Assembly: GCF_018398875.1 (NCBI RefSeq) | Contig: NZ_JAGWDK010000010.1 | Location: 1 to 64,000, forward strand | Direction of reading: 5' to 3' | Length of the DNA stretch: 64,000 nucleotides | Source: Bradyrhizobium sp. sGM-13 | Lineage (GTDB): Bacteria; Pseudomonadota; Alphaproteobacteria; Rhizobiales; Xanthobacteraceae | In this document: in pieces, positions 7,741 through 16,635 of the stretch | How the letters are laid out: every line of letters starts with the position of its first letter | Numbering within the stretch: position 1 is the first letter of the stretch | Program-made: the position numbers and the translations under genes | The notes under the pieces: generated by a model | What the model saw: only the letters and a program-made list of their open reading frames with translations | What the model was told of the DNA's origin: nothing | Databases searched by the model: none

Positions 7741-8618
7741 GAGCGCCTCGCCAAAAGGCCCGCGGGCCGGATGAACATCATGACGATGAAGAAGGCAAAG
7801 GCCAGCACGTAACCCCATTCAAGGTCGGAGTACAGGCCGCCCAGCGAAATGATCTGGGCGAACACGAACGCCGCAATGAAACCGCCGACGAAATTGCCGA
7901 GCCCGCCGAGCACGCAGATCAAGAATGTGATCGGCCCAAACGACAGCCCGACGAACGGATGCACGTCATACTGCAGCACCAGCAGGCAGGCGGCGAGGCC
8001 GGCGAGCGCGCCGCCGAGCGCCGAGGTGATGAGATAGATACGCTTGGTATCGACCCCCATCAGCGACATGATCTGGCGGTCCTGCGCAACGGCGCGGATC
8101 GCCGTGCCGGTATAGGTGCGCTTCATGAAGAAGTAGATCGCCAGCATGCCGAGCAAGGCGGCGACGAAGGCGAGCAGCCGCGAATAGCTGAAATGCATGT
8201 CGCCGATCGCCAGCACCGGCAGGCGAATGCCGAGATTGCGGAAGTCGATGCCGAAAGCGACGGTGGCAAAGCTCTGCAGGATGAACAGCACGCCGCCCGT
8301 CGCGAGCAACTGGTTGATCGGCGGCGCGGTGAGCAGTGGCGCGATGACGATGTAGTGCAGTGCCGCGCCCAAGGCCGCGACCAGCAGGATCGCGATCGGC
8401 GCCGCAGCCCAGTACGGCAGGCCGAATACCTGGACCATGTAGTACATGCCGTACATGCCGATCATGACCAGCTCGGCGTAGCAGATCCATGTGACGTCGA
8501 TGACGCCGAAGATCAGATTGAGCCCGAGCGCCAAGAGCGCCAGCACGCCGCCGAGCAGGATGCCGTTGACCACGGCTTCCAGCAGGTAGATGTCGAAGGT
8601 GTCGAGGAATGCCTGCAT
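7737..8618 (-). CDS. livH: Branched-chain amino acid ABC transporter permease (LivH type)
   Basis: A 293-residue integral membrane permease with about eight hydrophobic segments. Signature regions: NGILLGGVLALLALGLNLIFGVIDVTW at the N terminus (usual LivH opening), and TAIRAVAQDRQIMSLMGVDTKRIY, the conserved loop that contacts the ATPase subunits. With LivM it forms the transmembrane pore. The ATG at 8618 lies 12 bases after the LivF stop; no strong Shine-Dalgarno sequence is evident, consistent with coupling. Ends in a 4-base overlap with livM. Confidence 0.92.
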   Translation of the reverse strand: MQAFLDTFDIYLLEAVVNGILLGGVLALLALGLNLIFGVIDVTWICYAELVMIGMYGMYYMVQVFGLPYWAAAPIAILLVAALGAALHYIVIAPLLTAPPINQLLATGGVLFILQSFATVAFGIDFRNLGIRLPVLAIGDMHFSYSRLLAFVAALLGMLAIYFFMKRTYTGTAIRAVAQDRQIMSLMGVDTKRIYLITSALGGALAGLAACLLVLQYDVHPFVGLSFGPITFLICVLGGLGNFVGGFIAAFVFAQIISLGGLYSDLEWGYVLAFAFFIVMMFIRPAGLLARRS

Positions 8619-8630
8619 TGCCGCTTTGCC

Positions 8631-9335
<705 letters not shown>

Positions 9336-9338
9336 GCG

Positions 9339-10112
9339 CTAGGCCCCTGCCCTGCGCCGCGCTTCGGCGGCGGCAGCCGCGGCCTGGCTCGAATCCGCGT
9401 CCGTGCCGAGATAGACCTCGATCACCCGTGGATCGCTCGCCACCGCGCTCGGCAGTCCTTCCGAAATCTTCTCGCCGTGATCGAGCACCATTACGCGGTC
9501 GACCACCCGCATCAACACGCCCATGATGTGCTCGACCCAGATGATGGTGATGCCGAGCTCGTCGCGGATCTTGCGCAGCATGTCGGCGGCCTGATCCATC
9601 TCGTGCTCGTCGAGCCCGCCGAGGCTTTCATCGGCGAGCAGAAGTTTCGGCCCGGTGGCGAGTGCCTTGGCGAGTTCGAGTTTTTTCAGGCCGGCAGCTC
9701 CTAAGCCATCGACGCCGGCGTGGCGGTTGGTCGGCAGGCCGACCATGGCCAGCGCGCGTTCGGCCGCCTCATCCGCGCGGGCGCGGCTATGGCTGCCCTG
9801 GCCGTAATAGCCTGCGAGCGCCACATTCTCGAATATCGTGAGCCGGTGAAACGGCCGCGGGATCTGGAAGGTGCGGCCGATGCCGCCGTTGATGATGCGG
9901 TGCGGCGCCTTGCCCGCGATCTCCGTTCCATTGAACACAATCGATCCTGCCGTCGGGATCAGCGTGCCCGACAGCATGTTGAAGATCGTGCTCTTGCCGG
10001 AGCCGTTCGGGCCGATCAGGCCGAGAATCTCGCCCTGCTCGACCCGGAACGACACGTTGTTAACAGCGGTGAAGCCGCCGAAGCGTTTCACCAATCCGTC
10101 TACCGTCAGCAC
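9339..10112 (-). CDS. livG: Branched-chain amino acid ABC transporter ATP-binding protein (LivG type)
   Basis: A 257-residue ATPase that starts at GTG (10112) after GGAGG. Walker A GPNGSGKSTIF and LivG-type APHRIINGGIGRTFQIPRPF are normal. The signature region is unusual: where LivG has LSYGxQRRLE it reads GLGAAGLKKLELAKAL, and Walker B reads LLLADESLGGLDEHE. The C-terminal tail is alanine-rich (SSQAAAAAAEARRRAGA). In a LivFG heterodimer one degenerate signature can be tolerated. It lies between the binding-protein gene (33-base gap) and livF. Confidence 0.9.
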   Translation of the reverse strand: MLTVDGLVKRFGGFTAVNNVSFRVEQGEILGLIGPNGSGKSTIFNMLSGTLIPTAGSIVFNGTEIAGKAPHRIINGGIGRTFQIPRPFHRLTIFENVALAGYYGQGSHSRARADEAAERALAMVGLPTNRHAGVDGLGAAGLKKLELAKALATGPKLLLADESLGGLDEHEMDQAADMLRKIRDELGITIIWVEHIMGVLMRVVDRVMVLDHGEKISEGLPSAVASDPRVIEVYLGTDADSSQAAAAAAEARRRAGA

Positions 10113-10145
10113 TCCAGAACCTCCGCTTAGCCGTTTGCCCGGCTC

Positions 10146-11456
10146 TTACTGGTTGCTGAACGTGGTTCCCTTCGGCAGCGGCAGCACGGCCTCGCGCTGC
10201 GCTTGGCTCTTCGGCCACACCACATACGACTTATCGTCAACATACTGGATGACAACCGGGAACGAGCGTTCGTTCTGGCCGGCCATCTGGGTGCCCTCGC
10301 CGTGGAACTTGACGCCGAAGCCCAGCATGGTGCCGCCTTCTGGAATATCGGTCTCGAGGGCTGCCTTGCGCAACGCATCGGGATCGACGCCGCCATACTT
10401 CTTGATGGCGCGCGGCAGCACCTCGGTCAGGAACAGATAGGTGTTGGACGCCGCCATGCCGACATGCGCGGAGCGAATCGCGACGCCGGGCTTCGCCTTA
10501 TCGAACTCCTCGCCGACCATCTTGATCACGGGCGGCAGCTTCGGATCCATCGATTTCTGGTTGGCGAGCCAGATCGAGATCGGATCGGTGTTGAAGACGT
10601 AGTTGACGTCGGAGCCCAGGCCTTCCTTCAGCTTCTCGTAGACGCCATAGCCTGCGCCGTGACCGACCAGAGCAGCGAATTTCAAGCCCTGCTCGCGCGC
10701 CTGGCGGCCGAACAAGGTGATGTCAGGGTTGTAGCCGGTGTGGAAGACCACGTCGGGCCGGGCGCGCTTCAGTTTCGTCACCAGCGAAGAAAGATCCGGC
10801 GCCGTGGCGGAATAGCCTTCCTTCAGCACGACGTTGAAGCCGGCCTTCTTGGCGCCGGCCTCGTTGCCCTTGGAGACGTCGACACCGTAAGCGCCGTCCT
10901 CGTGGATGATGGCAACGCGCAGATCCTTCGGCTCCTTGCCGAGCTTCGCCTTGGAATTCTGCGCGATGAAATCCATCGTCATCATGCCGAACTGGTCGCC
11001 GGAGGCTTGCGGCCGGAACACGTATTTGAAGTTCTTGTCGGCCAGCACTGCAGATGAGATGCAGGTCGTGATCCACATGAAGTTCTTGAGCTGCTCGACG
11101 CGCGCGGCCACCGGCACGCATTGCGCCGAGGAAAAGAAGCCGAGCAGCATGTTGACCTTTTCCTGCTCGATCAGCCGCACCGCCTCGTTGATCGCGACGT
11201 CGGGCTTGCTCTGGGCGTCGGCATAAACCGCTTCGACCTTGTAACCCTCGACGCCGGTCTTGGCGTACTGGTCGAGCATGATCTTGGCGCCGATATACTG
11301 CAGCTCCGAACCGCCGCCGGCGAGCGGACCGGTCAGGTCGTAGATGACGCCGATCTTGATTTTCTTTTCCTGAGCCTCGGCGGAAACCGCCACCCCCAGC
11401 ACCGCGATTGCGGCAGACAGCCCGACGAGAAGGCGTGCAGTTTTGCGCCCCGGCAT
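10146..11456 (-). CDS. ABC transporter periplasmic substrate-binding protein (liv type)
   Basis: A 436-residue type I periplasmic binding protein. Residues 1-28 are a signal peptide (LLVGLSAAIAVLGVAVSAEA). Then KIKIGVIYDLTGPLAGGGSELQYIGAKIMLDQY is the standard opening of the Peripla_BP_6 family, followed by a long two-lobe body. It is larger than E. coli LivJ (about 367) and resembles the longer amide/urea/aromatic-acid binding proteins, so the ligand is uncertain. ATG at 11456 follows AGGGAG. First gene of the five-gene transporter operon plus ppk2. Confidence 0.9.
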   Translation of the reverse strand: MPGRKTARLLVGLSAAIAVLGVAVSAEAQEKKIKIGVIYDLTGPLAGGGSELQYIGAKIMLDQYAKTGVEGYKVEAVYADAQSKPDVAINEAVRLIEQEKVNMLLGFFSSAQCVPVAARVEQLKNFMWITTCISSAVLADKNFKYVFRPQASGDQFGMMTMDFIAQNSKAKLGKEPKDLRVAIIHEDGAYGVDVSKGNEAGAKKAGFNVVLKEGYSATAPDLSSLVTKLKRARPDVVFHTGYNPDITLFGRQAREQGLKFAALVGHGAGYGVYEKLKEGLGSDVNYVFNTDPISIWLANQKSMDPKLPPVIKMVGEEFDKAKPGVAIRSAHVGMAASNTYLFLTEVLPRAIKKYGGVDPDALRKAALETDIPEGGTMLGFGVKFHGEGTQMAGQNERSFPVVIQYVDDKSYVVWPKSQAQREAVLPLPKGTTFSNQ

Positions 11457-11514
11457 GGAATTCTCCCTGGATTATTTTTTGTGCACTGCATTTTCTTGTT
11501 CTTGGTTGGCGCCT

Positions 11515-11544
11515 ATCACATTGGTAGCGCGACCAGATGTCAAG
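11515..11544 (-). promoter_or_regulatory. Candidate promoter of the liv-type operon
   Basis: On the minus strand TTGACA (complement of 11539-11544), 18 bases, then TGTGAT (complement of 11515-11520). The -35 box is a perfect match but the -10 is weak. It lies about 60-90 bases before the start of the binding-protein gene. Confidence 0.4.
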
Positions 11545-11557
11545 CGCATTGCGCGCG

Positions 11558-12316
11558 TCACAGCCGGGAAGCGAGCTGCGCCTCGATGAACGCCGTGACA
11601 AAACGCGGCATTGCCGAACTCAGATCGCGCGCGCTGCGCACGACGTGAATGGCCGACAGTTCCGGCTGACGCTGCGAGGCAAGGTTGCGCTCGATCCGCT
11701 CGCGCAGCGCGGCGCCCGGCATATCGACGCGCAGGACGCGGATCATCGCGAGCGCAGGCCCGGTGTAGACACAGTACCAATGCGGCTCGCTGTCGCATTC
11801 GCCGGGGGCAAGGCCGGTCTCTTCCTCGAGCTCGCGCGTGACGCTGCCGGATATATCGACCGCGCCGTCCCTGATATCGTCGAGGTCGGGCGTGCCTGAC
11901 GGAAAATAGATGCGCCCGGCATTCGCCGTGTGCGGACCCATTTCGCCGAGCACGAAGGCGCCGTCGGCGCAGAGTAGCGCACCCATGCCGAAACCGTTGA
12001 ACACGCTGGCGTCAGGAAAGCCCCAGTCGCGCCAAGCCAGAAAACTGGCGAAGTCGGTTTCGAAATAGCTGGCGCTCAAACAGTCGCCGGAAAACACCGG
12101 GTTGCGCCCGAGCAGGACGCGGCCGTTCCACAGTGTAGGCTTTTCGCGCTGCTTCTCGGAAAAATGCGCATCGATGTCCGCGCGCCGCGCTTCCGCGAAC
12201 GGCCACGCCCACGTTTCGACCACAAGATCGAGCGTGCTGACGCGATGAATGGCCGGAGGCCTCGTGCCACTCATCGCTTCACGTCGCTCGATTTCACGCC
12301 GATCGTATCCCTTCAC
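11558..12316 (-). CDS. NUDIX-type hydrolase
   Basis: A 252-residue protein. Residues 161-169, RELEEETGL, match the second half of the Nudix box (REUXEEXGU); the first half (G-x5-E) is not clean, so the box is divergent. GRIYFPSGTPDLDD precedes it, as in hydrolases that open with a FPGG-like turn. The first 80 residues are extra and unassigned. The GTG start at 12316 overlaps the stop of the upstream binding-protein gene by 4 bases; an ATG at 12274 (residue 15) is an alternative. Coupling to a transporter gene suggests clean-up of a related nucleotide-like compound, but this is speculation. Confidence 0.65.
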   Translation of the reverse strand: MKGYDRREIERREAMSGTRPPAIHRVSTLDLVVETWAWPFAEARRADIDAHFSEKQREKPTLWNGRVLLGRNPVFSGDCLSASYFETDFASFLAWRDWGFPDASVFNGFGMGALLCADGAFVLGEMGPHTANAGRIYFPSGTPDLDDIRDGAVDISGSVTRELEEETGLAPGECDSEPHWYCVYTGPALAMIRVLRVDMPGAALRERIERNLASQRQPELSAIHVVRSARDLSSAMPRFVTAFIEAQLASRL

Positions 12317-13341
12317 TTCGGACTGGCGCCCGTGGTCTTCCTGGCCTGCTCGACATATTTGTTGGTGTACGTCTTGGTCACGTCGATATTGGCTTTCGCC
12401 ACGTCGGGCGATCCTTCGCTGAAGACGGCGAGCACCGCGTCGGCGCCCTTCGGGTCCATCAAACCGGTTTGCGAGTACATCGGGATCGTGTTCTTCAGCG
12501 CGGCGAGATAGAGCGCCTTGTCCTTGCCGACCATTCCCTCCGGCATCTTCGCCATGATCTCTTCCGGCGAATGCGAATGGATCCAGTTGAGCGTGTTGAC
12601 GATCGCGTTGGTCAGCGCCTGCACTTCCTTCGGGTGCGAATTGATCCAGGCCGTCGTGGTGTAGAGCGCACCGCCCGGATACTCACCGCCGAACACGGCC
12701 AATGTGTCCTTTTGCGATCGGGTGTCGGCCAGTATCTTCAAATCCGGATAGCTGCCCTGCAAAACGGTGACGGACGGATCGAGCATCACGGCGGCGTCGA
12801 TCTGGCCCTGCTGCATCGCCGCCACCGCGGTAGCCCCCAAGCCGACGCCGATCACCGCGGCGCTGGTCGGATCGAGGCCGTTCTTCTTCAACAGATATTT
12901 TAAGAAGAAATCGGTCGAGGAGCCCGGCGCGCTGACGCCGACCTTCTTGCCGGCCAGATCCTTGATCGATTTGATCTCGCTGGTGTGCGCGGGCGACACG
13001 ACAAGCACCAGGCCGGGATAGCGGTCGTAGATCACGAAGGACTGCAGCTCCTGCTTCTTGGCGGCCAGGTTGACGCAATGGTCGAAATAGCCCGAAACCA
13101 CGTCGGCGCTGCCGCCGAGCACCGCTTTCAGCGCGTCCGAGCCGCCCTTGAGGTCGACCAGTTCGACCGCCACGCCCGCCTTTTCATATTCGCCGAGCTG
13201 TTTGGCCAGCACGGTCGGCAGGTAGCACAGGCAGGCGCCGCCGCCGATCGCGATGGTGACCTTGCTTTGTGCTGCGGCAAATCCCGAGGTCAGTGTGAGC
13301 GCCAGCAGCGAAGCGGCCAGCCGGCCGAATAGTTTCTTCAT
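12313..13341 (-). CDS. NMT1/SsuA-type ABC transporter substrate-binding protein
   Basis: A 342-residue periplasmic binding protein. Signal peptide residues 1-25 (LFGRLAASLLALTLTSGFAAA). Family markers: KAGVAVELVDLKGGSDALKAVLGGSADVVSG, then GKKVGVSAPGSSTDFFLKYLL and VAAMQQGQIDAAVMLDP. This group binds sulfonates, nitrate, riboflavin or pyrimidine precursors; the ligand cannot be told. An unusual GGGACLCYLPTVLA motif at the ligand mouth has two Cys. I use the ATG at 13341 (MKKLFG). Its partner permease and ATPase are at 15847-17462 on the same strand, 2.5 kb away, separated by unrelated genes. Confidence 0.85.
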   Translation of the reverse strand: MKKLFGRLAASLLALTLTSGFAAAQSKVTIAIGGGACLCYLPTVLAKQLGEYEKAGVAVELVDLKGGSDALKAVLGGSADVVSGYFDHCVNLAAKKQELQSFVIYDRYPGLVLVVSPAHTSEIKSIKDLAGKKVGVSAPGSSTDFFLKYLLKKNGLDPTSAAVIGVGLGATAVAAMQQGQIDAAVMLDPSVTVLQGSYPDLKILADTRSQKDTLAVFGGEYPGGALYTTTAWINSHPKEVQALTNAIVNTLNWIHSHSPEEIMAKMPEGMVGKDKALYLAALKNTIPMYSQTGLMDPKGADAVLAVFSEGSPDVAKANIDVTKTYTNKYVEQARKTTGASPK

Positions 13342-13751
13342 GGGTTCCTCCATTTGTTGGGCGCAAGATAGAGCAGCGCAACCGCGTTGAGAAGGCGCCG
13401 CCGTTCCGGACGGACGCCCCCTCCTCCGTCAATTGCGAGGAGTGACAGCGACGAAGCAATCCAGGGCGGGGTACTCATAAGTCGAGATTGACTGATGTGG
13501 CTTACCCGACGTCCACTATGCCCGGATAGCGACCAAATTCCGCATCCCAGCGGAATGACGCGATGTGCCACAACCGGACTCAACGCAGTGCAGCAACAAC
13601 CACCGTTCGATCAACCTCGTCGGCGAGTGGTCAGTAGACATCGCCGACCGCAACCACGAAGTCATGCGATCCACGCGGTTGAGCAGTCACCGCAGTGGGA
13701 GTGGCCCCAGCTCGATCCTAGTCGAGAGGGGCCACGCTAGAGGTTAGACCT
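13342..13751. other. Intergenic stretch with degraded repeats
   Basis: No gene found. It contains a piece with TGCGAGGAGTGACAGCGACG at about 13433 and a second element at 13468-13579 that is shared with 55266-55367. Both look like intergenic repeats and mark the boundary of the GreA/Rnk island with the transporter genes. Confidence 0.4.
13468..13579. repeat. Degenerate dispersed repeat, copy 1
   Basis: Begins TACTCATAA, has GTCCACTATGC in the middle and ends AATGACGCGATGTGCCA. The same three blocks in the same order and spacing occur at 55266-55367. The outer blocks are identical, the parts between differ. Confidence 0.6.
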
Positions 13752-13850
13752 TCAAGTCTTGAGGAAGATCGCAAGATAGAACACGGCAGCCAAAACGACG
13801 GTGATACCGATGACTGTTAGGGCGGCCTGTTTGGTTGAAACGTCGCGCAT
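13752..13850 (-). CDS. 32-residue single-pass membrane protein
   Basis: A tiny gene. ATG at 13850 follows GGAGGCGTTGAT, a strong ribosome binding site. The peptide has a short polar head (MRDVSTKQ), then one continuous hydrophobic helix (ALTVIGITVVLAAVFYLAIF) and a LKT tail. It lies 13 bases downstream of the GreA/Rnk-type gene on the same strand, so it is probably the last gene of that operon. Function unknown; size and shape fit small membrane regulators of transporters or sensors. A similar tiny protein is at 15290-15436. Confidence 0.65.
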   Translation of the reverse strand: MRDVSTKQAALTVIGITVVLAAVFYLAIFLKT

Positions 13851-13863
13851 ATCAACGCCTCCT

Positions 13864-14277
13864 TCAATTGGACACGCCTAATACCGTCAAGCACCGCTTG
13901 TTATGGCCTGGCGTTTGGAACTCGATGGCCTGGCCAACCGACAGGCCGATCAACGCAGCGCCAACCGGCGTAAGAACCGAGACCCGCTTTAGCGTTATGT
14001 CCGCTTCGTGCGGATACACCAACACCACGTCCCGGACTTCACCGGTCTTGTCATCGCAGTACCGGACCTGCGAGCCCATGCGGACCACGCCGCACAGATC
14101 GGAACTGTCCGCCACCACGCTTGCACGCTCCATCTCCCGTGCAAGGAAATGGGCCACGCGCGGGAAGAGCACCGCGCTCGAACTGGCCAGAGCGTTGAGA
14201 CGCCTCGCCTCATCCTTTATCACGGTGATGGGCGGCAACACGATTTCAGGCTTGTCCTTGCGATTAGTCTTGCTCAT
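13864..14277 (-). CDS. GreA/Rnk-type C-terminal domain protein (second of two)
   Basis: A 137-residue protein. Residues 55-135 match the GreA/GreB C-terminal FKBP-like domain in the Rnk form: VRMGSQVRYCDDKTGE, then VLVYPHEADI and SVLTPVGAALIGLSVGQAIEFQTPG. There is no GreA coiled coil; the N-terminal part (VIKDEARRLNALASS) is a short helical region as in Rnk. Rnk-like proteins bind RNA polymerase or regulate nucleoside diphosphate kinase; direct activity unknown here. Start at ATG 14277 after GGAGAGAAGGT. It follows the paralogue at 14294-14779 with a 16-base gap. Confidence 0.8.
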   Translation of the reverse strand: MSKTNRKDKPEIVLPPITVIKDEARRLNALASSSAVLFPRVAHFLAREMERASVVADSSDLCGVVRMGSQVRYCDDKTGEVRDVVLVYPHEADITLKRVSVLTPVGAALIGLSVGQAIEFQTPGHNKRCLTVLGVSN

Positions 14278-14293
14278 TACCTTCTCTCCTTTC

Positions 14294-14779
14294 CTAAGCG
14301 GCTGATGGTCCTGGATCATCGTCATCAAAGAGCTTTTTGCCCTTGACCACCGGATTGCTAAACAGAACCCTGACAACATCATTCGGATCACCTCGACTGA
14401 CGCGTTCGATCTTGACGACGTTGGTGCGGCCAGCGGTGAAGAAGGGGATTTCGCTTCCGACCTTCAGCCCCACCAACGCCGCGCCCAACGGTGACATCAC
14501 GGGAATTTGGGTTCGCGCGGACATGTAGTCTTCGGGGTACACCAGTTGCCTTGTCTCGCGGGCGAAGCCCCAGGTGATCCAGAACGTCACCCACGAACCC
14601 ATGGTGACGATGCTGTCCAATCTGGCCGCACGATCAGGGACGACTTCCGCACGGTTGATCTCACTCAACAGAAAACGTGCGTCCACGTCGCCTTGATCTG
14701 CGCCCACCTGCGCGAGCCGTTCCAAGCGGCGATGATCAGACGCCGGAAGAGTGACGTCCGGGAAAAAGGGGTTGTTCAC
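14294..14779 (-). CDS. GreA/Rnk-type C-terminal domain protein (first of two)
   Basis: A 161-residue protein starting at GTG (14779) six bases after AGGAGG. The central part reads DSIVTMGSWVTFWITWG, then QLVYPEDYM and PVMSPLGAALVGLKVGSEIPFFTAG, the same domain as its neighbour but diverged. It has a charged C-terminal tail (KKLFDDDDPGPSAA) that the neighbour lacks. The two probably arose by duplication and may act as a pair on RNA polymerase. An ATG six bases upstream is out of frame, so GTG is the likely start. Confidence 0.78.
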   Translation of the reverse strand: MNNPFFPDVTLPASDHRRLERLAQVGADQGDVDARFLLSEINRAEVVPDRAARLDSIVTMGSWVTFWITWGFARETRQLVYPEDYMSARTQIPVMSPLGAALVGLKVGSEIPFFTAGRTNVVKIERVSRGDPNDVVRVLFSNPVVKGKKLFDDDDPGPSAA

Positions 14780-15289
14780 GACATGCCTCCTTGTTGGGCT
14801 TTCCTCGCGGAAAAGCCACACACCAAATCTGTTTGATGAAGGAAGGGGGTAATCCGGACGGCACCAACTACCGTCCGGCTAAGCTCCTGCTTGGAGCCGT
14901 CCGGCGTGCAAGCAATGCCGCGCAATGCGCGGATCGATGTCGAGGACGTGGATCATGTCACGGCCACCATAGGACGGTCCGCTGTCCCTGTATTGCGACC
15001 AAAGAGCACACACGCAGGGAGAGCGTTGTATCGGACTGTTCTAGTATCCAGCCAGCTGCGGAGACCTTTTGAACGTGGCTCGTGAAGGATGGGTCAATAT
15101 CGGTTGGGGTCATCCTGTAGGTTTGATAGACTACCGCGACTTCCGGTCTATCCCGGTGAACGGACATTCTCAGGCGGACATGGCTCAAAGGTGCCAACAG
15201 GCGACATCGTGATCTTGTTTGCAGTGGTCACGCCCATAATCGGCAGTATAGCAACTTTCGATACGAGGGAGTTGCAGTGTTATGACTGC
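14780..15289. other. Gene-poor part of the GreA/Rnk island
   Basis: No confident gene. Near the GreA/Rnk operon start there is an inverted repeat CCGGACGG...CCGTCCGG (about 14855-14879), with a third CCGTCCGG arm at about 14898; these may form alternative hairpins in the 5' leader. A 79-codon minus-strand frame (14958-15197) lacks a ribosome binding site and shows no family motif. Confidence 0.4.
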
Positions 15290-15436
15290 CTACATGTCAA
15301 CGCTAACTGATCCGCAGGGCTTGAACGTTTGGAGCGAGCGCCCGTGCAAGCACCCCTCATTTTTCTGGGCGTAGGCAAGCACGCCCATGATAATCAAAGC
15401 TATGACGACCAATCCGGCTACTAAGTTCTGCGCCAT
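15290..15436 (-). CDS. 48-residue single-pass membrane protein
   Basis: ATG at 15436 follows AGGAGTGGCAGCC. The peptide starts MAQN, then a hydrophobic helix (LVAGLVVIALIIMGVLAY), then a polar tail with two Cys (NEGCLHGRSLQTFKPCGS). The orientation is likely N-in with the Cys-bearing tail outside, which could form a disulfide. Neighbours are the GreA/Rnk genes on the same strand, 511 bases downstream, so it probably has its own promoter. Function unknown. Confidence 0.6.
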   Translation of the reverse strand: MAQNLVAGLVVIALIIMGVLAYAQKNEGCLHGRSLQTFKPCGSVSVDM

Positions 15437-15846
15437 GGCTGCCACTCCTGGTGAACTAATGAACAATGGCGACCGGCGCGGATCATGGGGATTAACGCCG
15501 GGGCAGCGCTCCCTCTCGAGGCTATTCCCTAACAGCCGACGTGACTACGGCTTAACGTGTTAAGGACAACTCCTTATTGGGTTACTATATTGTTCCACGA
15601 TATCGTTATCGCCCGGAGGACGACCGGGGCGATCCATGCGGCGGGCCTTGGGTCTTGGACGTGAAGTAAATTCGGAGCATTAGCTGATTCACGGGAGCCA
15701 TTGCGGCTTGATGGCGCTGCCGGGGATGTGATTCAAACTCGCAACTGGGGCCTCGAATCAGGCGCTACACAATCAGTGATTATCAATGGACCGCCATCAA
15801 ACGATGCTGCCAAACAAGCCGCGCGGCGTTCGACGCGGCAAGAGCG
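15437..15846. other. Intergenic stretch upstream of the small membrane protein
   Basis: No gene seen. A perfect inverted repeat CTTAAC-GT-GTTAAG is at 15551-15564, about 115 bases before the small membrane gene, and may be an operator. GATATC-centred palindromic bases follow near 15600. The rest marks the boundary with the NMT1-type permease gene. Confidence 0.35.
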
Positions 15847-16635
15847 CTAGCCCCTGCCCTCCGCCGCCGTCGGACGCCACACCAGAAGCCGCCGCTCGAC
15901 CAGCGTCACGCCGAAGTCGATCAGGATGACGAAGGCCGACAGCACGAACATTCCGGCGAAGACACCGGCGACGTCGAACACGCCTTCGGCCTGCTGGATC
16001 AGGTAGCCGAGGCCCGCGGCGGAGCCCAGATATTCGCCGACCACGGCGCCGACCACCGCAAAACCCACCGACGTGTGCAGCGAGGAAAACATCCACGACA
16101 GCGCCGAGGGCCAGTAGACGTGCCGCATCAACTGCCGCTCGTTCATGCCGAGCATGCGGCCATTGTCGAGCACGGTGTTCGAGACTTCCTTGACGCCCTG
16201 ATAAACGTTGAAGAACACGATAAAGAACACCAGCGTAACGCCGAGCGCCACCTTGGACCAGATGCCGAGCCCCAGCCACAGCGTGAAGATCGGCGCCAGC
16301 ACCACGCGCGGCAGCGCGTTGATCATCTTCACATAGGGATCGAACACCGCAGCGACGCGCGGCTGTCGGGCGAACCAGAAGCCGACCAGCACGCCCGCGA
16401 CCGATCCGATCACGAAAGCGAGGATTGATTCCCACAGCGTGATGATCAAATGCTTCCAGATCACGCCTGACGAGAACCATTTGACGATCTGGCTGCCGAC
16501 ATCGATCGGGTTGGAAAAGAAAAACGGCGGCAGCAGGATTTTTCCGAACACCGGTACGGTGGTGAGGAACTGCCACACCGCCAGAGCTACGACGGCGACC
16601 AGCAATTGCAACAGGAGCAGCGTCGAGCGGGACAT
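15847..16635 (-). CDS. NMT1/SsuC-type ABC transporter permease
   Basis: A 262-residue inner-membrane permease with about six hydrophobic segments. The EAA loop reads SNTVLDNGRMLGMNERQLMRHVYWPSAL in two parts, and VVLAPIFTLWLGLGIWSKVALG is the usual BPD_transp_1 core of the SsuC/TauC/NrtB group. Start ATG at 16635 overlaps the stop of the ATPase gene (TGATG). It belongs with the ATPase upstream and, by family, with the binding protein at 12313-13341. Confidence 0.9.
   Translation of the reverse strand: MSRSTLLLLQLLVAVVALAVWQFLTTVPVFGKILLPPFFFSNPIDVGSQIVKWFSSGVIWKHLIITLWESILAFVIGSVAGVLVGFWFARQPRVAAVFDPYVKMINALPRVVLAPIFTLWLGLGIWSKVALGVTLVFFIVFFNVYQGVKEVSNTVLDNGRMLGMNERQLMRHVYWPSALSWMFSSLHTSVGFAVVGAVVGEYLGSAAGLGYLIQQAEGVFDVAGVFAGMFVLSAFVILIDFGVTLVERRLLVWRPTAAEGRG

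Noticed and set aside
14958..15197. 79-codon minus-strand frame in the GreA/Rnk island
   Set aside because: No ribosome binding site, no motif and an implausible composition; kept only as a possibility inside the gene-poor stretch.
15715..15765. tRNA-3'-end-like stretch (GTTTGAATCACATCC on the minus strand) that could mark an attachment site
   Set aside because: The supposed T-arm does not pair, there is no CCA-adjacent acceptor partner, and no direct repeat was found at the other edge of the island.
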